Shown: piece by piece, positions 1 through 10,700 of the stretch
Position numbering within the stretch: the first letter of the stretch is position 1
How the letters are laid out: the number at the start of each line of letters is the position of its first letter
DNA from: Opisthocomus hoazin
Taxonomy: Eukaryota > Chordata > Aves > Opisthocomiformes > Opisthocomidae
NCBI RefSeq assembly: GCF_030867145.1
Contig: NC_134443.1
Location: forward strand, 992,001-1,056,000
Length of the DNA: 64,000 bases
Direction of reading: 5' to 3'
Made by a program: the position numbers and the translations under genes
The notes under the pieces: model-generated
What the model was told of the DNA's origin: nothing
Seen by the model: only the letters and a program-made list of their open reading frames with translations
Databases searched by the model: none

Positions 1-900
1 ACACTCCTACAGTGGGGGGGGCACCCCTAAACCCAAGGCATGCCCTCCTACAGTGGGGGGGGCTGGTGCTTTGGGGGTCACACCTACACACGGGGGGGTG
101 ACGGCTCAGGGGGGCACCCCGGCAGCCTGGGGGGGGCCGGAGCTTAGTGGGGGGCACCCCTAAAAACAAGACGGCCACTCCCACAGTGGGGGGGCACCCC
201 TAAACCCAAAGCAGACACTCCTACAGTGGAGTGGGGGGGGGGGGTGGTGCCTTGGGGGTCACACCTACAACCGGGGGGGGGGCACGGCTCGGGGGGGTAC
301 CCCGGGCAGCCTGGGGGGGGCTGGAGCTTAGTGAGGGGCACCCCAAAAATCAAAGCAGACACTCCTACAGTGGGGGGCACCCCTAAACCCAAAGCAGGCC
401 CTCCTACAGTGGGGGGGGCTGGTGCTTTGGGGGTCACACCTACACCCAAGGGGGTCAAGGCCCCCTCCTGCAGCCCGGGGGGGCCAGTGCTTGGTCGGGG
501 TGCCCCCCCCCAGCTCCAGCCCGTCCCAGGGGGGCCGGTGCCCGGTGTCCCCCCCCCGCATCCTGCCCGGGCCAGCCCCGTGTTTGTCAACACGCTTCCC
601 TCTGCCCCGGCGCTGGGGAAGGAAGAGGCCCCGCTCCCGCCTGGCCCTGGGAACGGAAAAGCCCCCCCGGTTCCCGGTTCCCCCCCCCCCCCCGGTTTCC
701 CCCCACCCCGCACCTGGACCGGCTCCGCCGCTCCCCGATCCGCCGGGGCTCAGCACCGCGCTGAACCCCCCCCCCCCCCCCCGCAACCGAGCTTGACCCC
801 CACACCGGGCTGAACCCCCACACCAGGCTGAACCCCCCCACTGGGGTCGACCCCCCCACACCCCCCCGGAGGCTCCGTTCCTTCCCCCCCCCCCCGGGGT
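1..900. repeat. Minisatellite in EFNA1 intron 1, plus G/C-run filler
   Basis: Bases 1-470 repeat blocks such as CTCCTACAGTGGGG, TTTGGGGGTCACACCTAC and GGGGCACCCCTAAA. A higher-order unit recurs about every 185 bases (the TTTGGGGGTCACACCTAC block near 70, 254 and 427). From 470 to 900 there are long C-runs but no clear unit. It lies just downstream of the EFNA1 exon 1 donor, so it is intronic. No exon is seen here. Confidence 0.8.
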
Positions 901-931
901 CGGTCGCGCCTCCCGGTTCCCCGGTGCTCAC

Positions 932-1117
932 CGGGGGTTGGAGCTGTTCCAGTAGACGGTATGGCGCTCGGCCGCCGCCCCCCAGCAAAAACCCCAGCCC
1001 CAGAAGGGTCAGGGGACCCCCCAAAAGGGTCAGGGGACCCCCCCTTTTTCTTCTTCCTCCTCCTCCTCCTCCTCCTCCTGCCGCCGCGCCCCCCCCTCCC
1101 CGCCGCCGCCGCTCCAT
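932..1117 (-). CDS. EFNA1: EFNA1 (ephrin-A1), first coding exon, partial gene
   Basis: The minus strand ends in an ephrin-A exon 1: the peptide AERHTVYWNSSNP is followed by a GT donor at 931-930, phase 2 as in other ephrin exon 1s. Ephrin-A1 is a GPI-anchored Eph receptor ligand. I assign EFNA1 from RHTV-WNSSNP and from its place beside EFNA3 and EFNA4. The likely ATG is at 1117-1115. Reading from it gives Arg/Gly-rich sequence and a duplicated 21-bp piece (GGPLTLL twice), then a hydrophobic LTLLGLGFLLG core, which fits a signal peptide. That frame is one base out from AERHTV: a G-run near 980 holds one base too many, so the frame is broken as given (assembly error or real). The receptor-binding and GPI exons would lie left of base 1. 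Assignment to EFNA1 is fairly sure; the start is not. Confidence 0.75.
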
Positions 1118-1296
1118 GCGCTCCAGCGGGGATCGCTCCACCGGGCCAGCTCCGTGCCCGGTCCCCGCCTTAAGAACGGCCCCGCCCGGGTCCCCCCCCC
1201 CACCCCACGCCCCCCCCCCGCCCCGCCCCGGGGCCGCGCCACAACAACAACACCGGGGGGGGCCCCACGCGGGACCGGCACCGGGCGGGGACCAGA

Positions 1297-1404
1297 CCCC
1301 GGCGACGACTTTGCCCCCCCCACCCCCCACCCCCCCTCCCCGGACCCCGAGGGGTCCGGGGAGGGGGGGTGGGGGGTGGGGGGGGGGCAAAGTCGTCGCC
1401 GGGG
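1297..1404. repeat. Near-perfect inverted repeat, about 50-bp arms, 2-base loop
   Basis: The left arm begins CCCCGGCGACGACTTTGCC and ends GGACCCC at 1348. After GA, the right arm starts GGGGTCC at 1351 and returns as GGCAAAGTCGTCGCCGGGG. Arms match apart from small differences in C/G run lengths. It lies 180-290 bases upstream of the EFNA1 ATG. Confidence 0.85.
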
Positions 1405-2279
1405 GGTGATCCAGCGTGGGGGTGGGCGAGGGGGGGTCACCCCTGCTGCGTGGTGATGGGGTGCGGGCTTTGAGGTGAACCCCCGGGGGGGGGGGGGGCA
1501 GCCGCGACCTCCTCACCGGGGGTGGGGGGGGTCTGGCTGGGGGGGGGGGGGACACACCCTGCTTGCCTGTGTGTCCCCCCCATGGGAACCTTGGGTGAGT
1601 GGGGTCGGTGGGGGGGGGTGCAGCCATGGGTGGTGGGGTGCTGGAGGGGCTGGGGGGGGGCAGGAGCAAGCCCCCCCCACCCTTACCGGCTGCGGCGTCC
1701 CACGTCCCACCCGCGTCCCACCCGCGTCGCGGCCGCTCCCGGCACCCTCGAGCTCCTTCGCTCTCATCCTCCCTCGTCGCGGCGAGGCCTGCCGTCATGG
1801 CGGAGCGAGGCCTCCCGCTGCCGGGGGGAGAAGCTTCTGGAACCCCCCCCCCTGCCCCCCGCCCCGGAGAGCCGCAGCCCACCGGGATCGGAGAGCCGGA
1901 GCACGGCACGGCGACGAGGGGTGCTGGCGTCGCGCCGGTACGGCCCCGCCGCGGCAGAGACCGGCTGCCTGGGGAAACTGAGGCAGGGGCCACGCAGCCC
2001 CCGGCCAAGCCCAGTGCCGAGGCCGTGTGTGTCCCCCCCCCCGGCAGGACAAGCTCCGGGGGGTGAGGACGCACCAGCCCGGATCGGGCCCATGGGACCG
2101 CGGTGCGGCACAGCGCCGGCAGCCGAGGGGCTCCCCCGGCCCCTCCGCCGGGGCAGGGCCACCGTGGGGGACGCGCGGCGGCAGAGCCGGGGTGACCGCA
2201 GGGTGGGCACCCGGTCGCGGCGCGGGCGGGTGACGGCGGGACGGGGTCGGTGCCCGCGTGGGCAGGGCTCGCGCTTTGC

Positions 2280-2430
2280 GGGACAAAGGTGACGCCATTT
2301 TGCGCCGCACGCGTCGCCGGCGCAGGTGGGGCCGGGCAGAGGCCGCCGAGCTCGTGACGAGCGATTTACGGTTCCGCGGCGCGGGACACCCCGGGTGCAC
2401 CCCGGCCCCTGACGTCAGCGGCCGCGGGGC
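2280..2430. promoter_or_regulatory. Candidate promoter island with YY1-like and CRE motifs
   Basis: GACGCCATTTTG near 2291-2302 fits the reverse form of a YY1 site, and the palindrome TGACGTCA at 2410-2417 is a full cAMP-response element. Between them GTGACGAGCGATTTACGG is unusually A/T-rich for the surroundings. The island is about 1.2-1.3 kb upstream of the EFNA1 ATG. Motifs are seen; promoter use is inferred. Confidence 0.4.
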
Positions 2431-4139
2431 CCAGGGGGGAGGACGAGGAGCCGTCCGTCCCGCGGCCGGGAGCGAAGGCCGCGGTGACGTGCCGCGCCGC
2501 GCCGGCTGCGTGCAGCGCGGCAGGTAGGCACGGCCCGACGCCGGGCTGCGCGTGGCGGGGCCGCGGCCCCGAGGCCGGCCGGCCACGCCAGGCCCTGACG
2601 CGCTTGGCCGGACAGCGGGGAGCACCCAGCCCTGCCCGGGGTGCCGCGGGGCGACGCGGTGCCTCGTGCCGCGCGGGCCGGGTCCAGCCGCACGCCCCGT
2701 GCCCGCAGCTGGCGCGGCGGAAGCCATCTCAGCACCCACGGGGCACCCAAACCCCCCCCCAACAAGGGCTGCTGCCCCACGCCGTGGGGCGCGGGGCTTG
2801 GGGACCCCCGTGCCAGCACCGCGGGCGTGGAGCGGCAGCCGGACCCCACCGCGCCGGCGGCGTTGCCGCGCACACGCCGGGGGTGGCCGACGCAGTCCCC
2901 CGCTCCCCGCCACGACGCGCTGGCCGATAACCGGCACCGGGGTCCCCAGCCCACCCCGCCGCGTCCCCCCGGCATCCGGGGGGTCCGGCTTTGGCCGCGC
3001 CGGGTGCCGCTGCGCCAGGCAGACCCCCCGCCACGCCGCGCCCACCCCCCCACCCCAGGTCAGAAGGGGGGTGCCCACACCCCTGGGGAGGGGGCTCCAG
3101 GGCAGGGTCCCCAGCCCCCCGGCAGGCCGTGGGAGCGCGGGGGGTCGCGGGGCGCCCGGTGCTTGCCGGGAGCGCCCCGAGGACCCGTCCAACGGGTTCG
3201 CCGGCTCTTTCGGCACCCGGACAAGCCCGGGCCGGCGGGACGCCGAGCCACCGCCCCGCCGCGCTGCCGGGGGTGGGGGAGAGCGGCTGCTCCGCCGCCA
3301 CGGCTTCGGGGACCCCCCAGCCGAGGGCCCGGCCGCGGCACGTCGGTCCCCCCCGGGAGAGGGGGCCGCAGCCCCCCCAGCCCCGCCGCGCGGGGAGAGC
3401 CGCTGCCGCCGTCCCCGTGGGCACTGGGACCCCCAGGACGGTGGGGGTGCACGGTCAGGACCCCCACGGCCGCTCCCCTGCACCCACCGGGGCTGTGGGG
3501 TGCTGCTGGGGGGGGGGGGCGGGTGCACCCCACTCCTCCATCGCCCCAGCGACACCCCCCCCCTTAGCTGTGACCCCCTCCCCAGCAGCTCCCCCAGCGC
3601 AGCCCCCTCCCCGCGCCGGAGGCAGTGGGGGGGAGCCCAGGGCATCCCCCCCACCCCGGGAGCCGCGGCGCAGACAGGCGTCTGCCGGATCCCCCCGACG
3701 CCGGCGAGACCCGGCATGCCCGGCGCAGCCAGACGCGCCTGGGGGGGGCACGGTGGGGATTCCCATGGGGAATCGGGGTGCCAGCTCACCCCGCGCGGCC
3801 GGCGAGGACGGGGAGGGGGGCACCCAGCACCCCGCACCGACACGAGCCGAGGGCCCTGCCCGCGGCCCCCGCACCCCCCTTACCCGCCAAACCCCCGCCG
3901 GCAGCACCGCGACCCTGCCGCGTGCTCCGCGCCGGTGCCTGGGGGTCGGTGGGATGCTGGGGGGGGGGCGGGGAGCACCCCGCGTCTCCCCAGGGTGCTG
4001 AGCCCGCGACCGGCGTGCCCACGGCCGGCGACACGGTGAGGTGGGCACCTCGGGCTCGCCGGAGCGCGCCGCGCTGGCCCAGGGACGGCCGGGAGCTCCG
4101 CGCGGCGCCGCGACAGGGGTCAGGTGGGTGGTTGGGTTT

Positions 4140-4743
4140 TTTTTTTTAATCCTTTTATTGGGTTTTTTTGGTAATCGACTAAGAGCGGAATATGAAAATC
4201 ACCAGCCAAAGCACTTGAAAAAAAGGTTGAGAACGGCTTTGTTTGTTTGTTTTCTTTCGTTTTTCTTTTCTTTTTCCCCCCAAAAAGTGTCTGTGCGTTT
4301 GCATAGGTCGGGTCTTCACGGAAGACGAGGAGAATCCAACGCGTTCGGCTATGTACAAGGCCGGCGCCGCTGCCTGCGGTACGGCCACGTCGCGGCGGCC
4401 GCGCCCCGGCCAGCACGCGTGGAGCGCGAGAGGGGTATGTACAGGCTGCCCGGCCCGGGGGGGCCCCTGCCCGGCCCGGGGGTCCCCAGCGCGGCGCTGA
4501 GCCCCGCCGCGGGGCAGCGGCCGGGCGGCGGGCAGGGCTTCGTGCCGTGGGATGGCGGCGGCGGCAGGCGCGGCCGTGGCCGTGTGGCGTCTCGGCCGGG
4601 ATCGGCGCGCGCGGCGGCTCTCCGGTGCCGGCCGGTCCCACGGTGCTTCCCCGCCGGATCTGACCAGGGGCAGCAAATCGGGTGAGGGGGGGGGTCCCCA
4701 CTCGGCGGCACCGCGCTGGCCGGACCCCCGCCGGCGCCGGGAG
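4140..4743 (-). other. EFNA3: EFNA3 3'UTR with polyadenylation signal
   Basis: Downstream of the EFNA3 stop (4746-4744) the sequence becomes A/T-rich from about 4330 to 4130, including long A-runs on the sense strand. AATAAA on the minus strand lies at 4159-4154. No other gene is seen in the stretch. Confidence 0.75.
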
Positions 4744-7700
4744 CTAGGACGCCAGCAGCGTCATGAGGAAGAGCGCGGCGGCCACGGCGAAGGGCAGGTG
4801 TTCCCGCTTGGGGCTGGTGCCGCTGATGCTCTTCTCCAGCTTGGGCACCTCCGGGTTGAAGTTGTCTGCGGGCGACAGCGCGAGGGTGAGGGTGGCAGCG
4901 GGGGTGGCCCCGAACCCCGCGGCTGGGTGGGGGGGGACGCGGCGCGGTGGAGGGGGGGGGGGGGCTCTGCCCACTCACCCAGGTCCTCGAGCTTCACCTC
5001 GGGGCGCAGGGTGAGCTGCGGCAGGGTGGGTGCCGGCTTCTCCCCGGACTGCGACGCTGCGAGAGGCAGAGAGGGGACGGGGGGTCGCGCGCCCTGGCCG
5101 CCTCGCGCCGCAGCCCCCCCAGAAGGGGTGGGGGTCCCGCCCGCAGCCCCCCCGGGGGGGCAGGGGGTACTCACTGGAGGCGCAGCACACGAAGACCTTC
5201 ATCTTCAGGCAGGCGCGGCGGTGGTTGTGCGTCGGCGTGGCTGCAAGGCAAGGGGGGGGCTGGGGGGGGGGGCTCCGCAGTGGGGGACCCCAGCCCCGGG
5301 CACCCCGAGGCTCGGGGGGTCTGGGCGTGGGGGGGGTCTGGCCCTGGCTGGGGGTGCGATCCGGGCGGGGGGGGTGCAGCAGCCCCCCCACCGTCCTGCA
5401 CCCTGAAGCGGCACCCGCATCGGCACCTTGTACTGCTGTGCTGCGCCGGCCCCCCCCAGCACCCCAACCCTGCACCAGCACCCCCGAACCCCGATCCTGC
5501 ACCCCAACCCTGCACCAGCACCCCTGAACCCCGATCCTGCACCCCAACCCCCCAGCACCCCAAGCCTGCACCAGCACCCCCCGAACCCTGATCCTGCACC
5601 AGCACCCCCCCAGACCCCCAATCCTGCATCAGCACCCCCCCCAGCACCCCAACCCTGTACCAGCACCCCCCAAACCCTGATCCTCCACCAGCACCCCAAT
5701 CCTGCACTGGCACCCCCCCAGCACCCCCACCCTGCATCAGCACTCCCTGAACCCTGATCCTGCACCAGCACCCCCAGCATCCCAATCCTGCACTGGCACC
5801 CCCCTGAACCCCGATCCTGCACCAGCACCCCCTGAACACGGATCCTGCACCAGCAGCCCCTCCGCACCCCAATCCTGCACTGGCACCCCCCAGCACCCCA
5901 ATCCTGCCTCAGCACCCCCCCGAACCCCGATCCTACACCAGCACCCCCTGAACCCTGATTCTGCATCAGCACCCCCCTGAACCCCAATCCTGCACGAGCA
6001 CCCCTCACCACCCCAATCCTGCCTCAGCACCCCCCGAACCCCGATCCTGCACCAGCACCCCCGTGAACCCCAATCCTGCACCAGCACCCCCCCTGAACCC
6101 CAATCCTGCACCAGCACCGCCACCCACAGCCCCATCCTGCTCCCCCGCCCCCCCATCTTTCCCCACGCCTCCACCTCACCCCCACACCACGACCCCCCCC
6201 CATGCCCCCAACCCTCCCACGCCCCCCCTTCCACCCCCCACCCTCATCCCTGAGCTCAGGGTGCCCAGTCCCGAGGCGGCGGGGTGGACAGGGGGGGTCC
6301 TGGCTTGGGTGCGGACGCGCAGGAGCCCAGCCGGGTGCTGGGGACCACCCGGGGCCGCACATGGGGGAACCCAGCTGGGAAAGCGGGGTGTGGGCTGCTT
6401 GGGGGGGGGTGAGCTGCTTGGGGGGGGGTCCCTCCCCAGCCCCCCCACGTACAGATGTAGTAGTACTCCTGCCCGGCGCGGAACTCGTAGCCCAGCGAGA
6501 AGGCGCTGTACCGCTGGAACTTCTCGGAGAACTTGAGGGGGCTGTGGGGCGCGTGGGGCCCGTTGCACTCCCAGCGCTTGGAGCCCTGGCTGGCGTTGCA
6601 GGTCCGGTAGCCCTCGGCGCTCACCATGTAGAGCACGTACTGCTCCGGGCGGCGCGCCGGCCCCGACACGTTGGACTGCGGGCAGTAGATGTCCAGGTAG
6701 TCGTTGACGTTCACCTGCACCGTGTAGCCCTCCCGCCGCAGGCTGCAGGGAAAAGAGCACAGAACCCCAGCGTTGGGGGGTTGGAGGGGACCTCTGGGGT
6801 CACCCAGCCCAACCCCCTGCCCAAGCAGGGTCACCCAGAGCAGGGGGCACAGCACCGCGGCCAGGGGGGCTGGAATATCTCCAGAGAAGGAGACTCCACA
6901 GCATCCCTGGGCAGCCTGGGCCAGGGCTCCGGCACCCTCAGAGGGAAGAAGTTCTTCCTCCTGTTCAGCTGGAGCTTCCTCTGCTCCAGTTTGTGCCCAT
7001 TGCCCCTTGTCCTGGCGCTGGGCACCACTGGAAAGAGTCTGGCCCCGTCCTCCTGACCCCCCCCTGCAGATACTGATCGGCATTTCTAAGGTCCCCTCGC
7101 AGCCTTCTCTTCTCCAGGCTGAACAAGCCCAGCTCCCTCAGCCTCTCCTCGCAGGAGAGATGCTCCAGTCCCCTCCTCATCCTCGCAGCCCTGCGCTGGA
7201 CTCTCTCCAGTAGCTCCTCCTCTTTCTTGAACTGGGGAGCCCAGCACTGGACACAGGGCTCCAGATGGGGCCTCCCCAGGGCAGAGCAGAGGGGGAGGAG
7301 AACCTCCCTGACCTGCTGCCCACACTCCTCTTGATGCTCCCCAGGATCCCATTGGCCTTCTTGGCACCCAGGGCACGCTGCTGGCTCAGGGTCACCCTGT
7401 CGTCCCCCAGCACTCCCAGTCCCTCTCCGCAGAGCTGCTCTCCAGCAGCTCAGCCCCAGCCTGTACTGGTGCCTGGGGTTGTTCCTCCCCAGGCGCAGGA
7501 CCCTGCCCTTGCCCTGGTTGAACCTCATCAGGTTCCTCTCTGCCCAGCTCTCCAGCCTGCCCAGGTCTCGCTGAATGGCAGCACAGCCTGCCAGGGTGTC
7601 CACCACTCCTCCCAGTTTGGTGCCATCAGCAAACTTGCTGAGGGTACACTCTAACTCTTCATCCAGGTCGTTGATGAAGAAGTTGAACAAGACTGGGCCC

Positions 7701-10700
7701 AGTACTGACCCCTGGGGACACCACTGGTTCCAGGCCTCCAACCAGACTCAGCGCCGCTGATGCCAACCCTCTGAGCTCTGCCCTTCAGCCAGTTCTCAAT
7801 CCACCTCAAAGATTGGGGGGGGGGGGTCAGGGATACCCCCCCAGCGCCCGCTGGAACGCCGTCCCGCTCCCCAAAAGCGATCCGGAGGCTGGAGAGCGGG
7901 GCAGATCCCGGGGCGGCAGCGGCATCCCCCTGCTCAACCTCCATCTGGAGACCCCCGCCCATCCGCAGCCCCACGGACCCCCCATCGGAGGGTAGAGCCC
8001 CACCTCTATCTGGAGCCCCCGCCACGCCGGGACCCCCACGGACCCCCCAGCGGCGTTTTGGGGGGGCTCGGGCCAGCCTGGGGTGGGAGGGCTGCTGCCA
8101 GGGGACAGATGCTCCAAGCCACACGCACCGGGACAACGCGGTGGGATGGACAGACAGACGGACCCGGCCGCGGCGCCGACGGGCACTGGGGTCCCGCCGG
8201 CAGCAGGGACCCCGCGCGACGCAGCCCCTGGTCCTCACCGCGGGGTGCGTGGGGGGGCACGGGACGCCGGCAGCCCCCAGCCCACCCACCACGGCCCCGG
8301 CCGCGCCACGCGCCGCAGCTCGCGGAGAGGATTTCTCGCCCCGCTCCGGCTAATCGCCTTAGTTCGTTAACGCCGTCAAAGGGCGGCCCTGGGGGAGCCT
8401 CATTCACTCTGACGAGGAGCAGAAATCCCCTCAGATCCACTCGGGAGGGCTCCGCTGGCTCCTAATCCGCGCCCGGCGGAAATCCCGGCCGCCGTAATCC
8501 CCGCCGCCGCGCTGACCCGTTGCTCCCGCCAATTAATGACGAGCCGGGCGCTGCGAGGCGCTGGCTCCACGTCGAGCCGCCCTGGCAGCGCCGGATCCCC
8601 ACCGGACCTCGCTCGGCAGCGGTGGGGTCTCCCTGGCCCCGCTGCGTTCGGGGTCCCTCGCCCGGCTCCCCCCGCGACGTCGACCGTTGCGGCTCCGCGG
8701 CGGCGCATGGCTCCGGCTCGGGGTCCCTTTCCCGCCCGTCGCGGTGACGCTGGGTCCGCCAGCCGCTGAGCCAGCGCTCGGGGTCCCCTCGCCCCACTGC
8801 GGGGGTCCCGCCACCCCCCCCATCGGCCCTGCCCGCAGCGGAGCCGCCGTCCCGGTCCCCGGCAGGGCTGGGCAGGCAGCGGGCAGGGCCGCGCGTGCAG
8901 ACACCCCACCCTGCCCCACCGCCCGCGGCGCTGCTCGGGGAGCCCCGGCACCCTGCCAGGCCCCGCGGCACCCGGCAGAGCACCGACGCGGGACCCGGCG
9001 GAGAGGGGCCCCAAGCAGGGCCCCCTGCCCACCCGGGGCGGCCGCCGGCGGCGGGGGTCCCGTCGGCAGACCTCGGCACCCGTGGGGCAGGGAGCGCAGC
9101 ACCACGCGGCTCCTCCCCTCGCTGCGCAGCCGCTATTCCCCGGCCCAGCCCGGCAACCCGCCGGCCGCCGGGCACCTCCTCGCCGGCGAGGTGCTGAGGC
9201 AGCCACCCTTGCTCCGGCACCTTTCATCTTCCCCCTTTGATGTGGTGGGAAGGGGGGGGGGGGGAAGAGAAAAAAGATGATGGTGATTATTATTATTATT
9301 ATTATTATTATTAAAGAAATGGCCCCGGGGAGAAAACTGCAATTAACTCCGTGCGGGACGCTGGGCTGGGACGCCGGCGCAGTCCGAGCCGGCCGCCCCA
9401 CACCGGAGCGGGCACCGGCAGCCGGAGCTCACCGGGAGCGAGGGGCCAGAGGAGCCGCACCCCCCGGGATCGGGCCCCGGTCCCTGCGCCCCACGGGAGC
9501 GACACCCGGCTCCACCTCCCGCCGCGCCGGGGAAACCCTGTCCCGGGGGGCCGGGGAGCCGTAACCCCCCCTTCCCCCACGGCACCCGGCACCGAGGCAC
9601 GCGCACCCCCCGGACCCCGCTCCGGGGCTCATTAAGCAGCGCGGCCTCGCTAACGAGCGCTGTGCCGCGTGGCGCTGAGGTCTCCCCGGGGCTGCCGTAC
9701 GGGGGTCCCCAGATGGCGCGGCGGGGGCTGGCACCCCACGGGCATCACGCGCTGGGAGCCCGGGGCCCCGGAGCATGGCGGCCACTGGGAGGGACTGGGG
9801 CACGGCCCCAAGCGGGCACAGCCACAGGGCCGCCATGGCCGGGGGACGGCAGCGGTGGCTTCGGCGACGTCGCCGCATCCCCTCCGCGCTCGGGTCCCGC
9901 TCCATGCCCACCGGGCGCGGGACCCCACGCAGCCCGATGCCCCCCCAGACCCCAGCCGCCCCGACGCCATTGCCGCAACGCCCCGAGCTCTGCCGGCAGC
10001 CCCGTCCGGCGGCCCCGCGTGCCCACCCAGCCGGCGGCGAGCCCACCCGCCCTGTTTGCGGGTGGAAAGACGGGGACGGGGACCCAGAGCGGGGGTCTCG
10101 GTCTCCTTCCTCACCGACGCCCACCCCGGAGCGGGCACCGGCTCCCCAGTCCCCGCCAGCTTCCCCAGCCGCTGGGAAGCCCCAGCAAGAGGGGACTTCG
10201 GTCTGGCCGGACCCCCCCCGGCCCCCCGGTAGCCGCGGCGAGGCCGGCGGGGCGCGGTGGGCTCCGGCAGCGCCCGCAGGGTTAAACGCGGGCAGCGTCG
10301 CTTCTGCACGGCTGCGTTTTTAGAGCAGGGGCTTCGCCAGGCAGCCGGCACCTTCCGCGGGCGCACGTCCCCCCGGCAGCACCCCAGCGCCGGCTGCGCT
10401 CGGCGCCCACCGGGACCCCGGCGACCCGCAGCCACCGGCGAGCCGGCCGGCCGCTCGGCTCCCGCCCGCCGCCATAAATCCGGGCCGAGCGCCGGCCGCC
10501 CGCTCGCGCGTTGCCGGGGAGCCTGGTGCACTGCAGCACGCCCCTGCGACGGTGGCACGGCGGGGGGGGCCACCGGACCCCCGCCCGGACCCCCGAGCCG
10601 TGGGGCTTCGTCCCCACGGGGCGGGAAAGGCCCGGAGGGCGGCGGGGCCGGAGCTGGGCTCCACATCCCCAGCGGTGCGGATCGGGGCGACGCGGTGCCG

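Larger units (their letters stand above)
1118..4139. other. EFNA1 upstream/promoter region (CpG-rich), no coding exon seen
   Basis: This lies between the EFNA1 first exon and the EFNA3 3' end. It is G/C-rich and CpG-rich with long C- and G-runs, and gives many open frames that match no family I know. A long inverted repeat sits at 1297-1404 and a short motif island with YY1-like and CRE sites at 2280-2430; both are listed separately. The EFNA1 promoter is expected here, but I cannot place its start site. Confidence 0.6.

Noticed and set aside
1795-3843. Long Arg/Pro/Gly-rich open frame upstream of EFNA1
   Set aside because: High GC removes stop codons; no domain, no signal peptide, and overlapping frames are just as long.
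6965-7741. Possible reverse-transcriptase gene
   Set aside because: It is a 5'-truncated CR1 remnant with broken frames and a mutated catalytic box, annotated as a mobile element.
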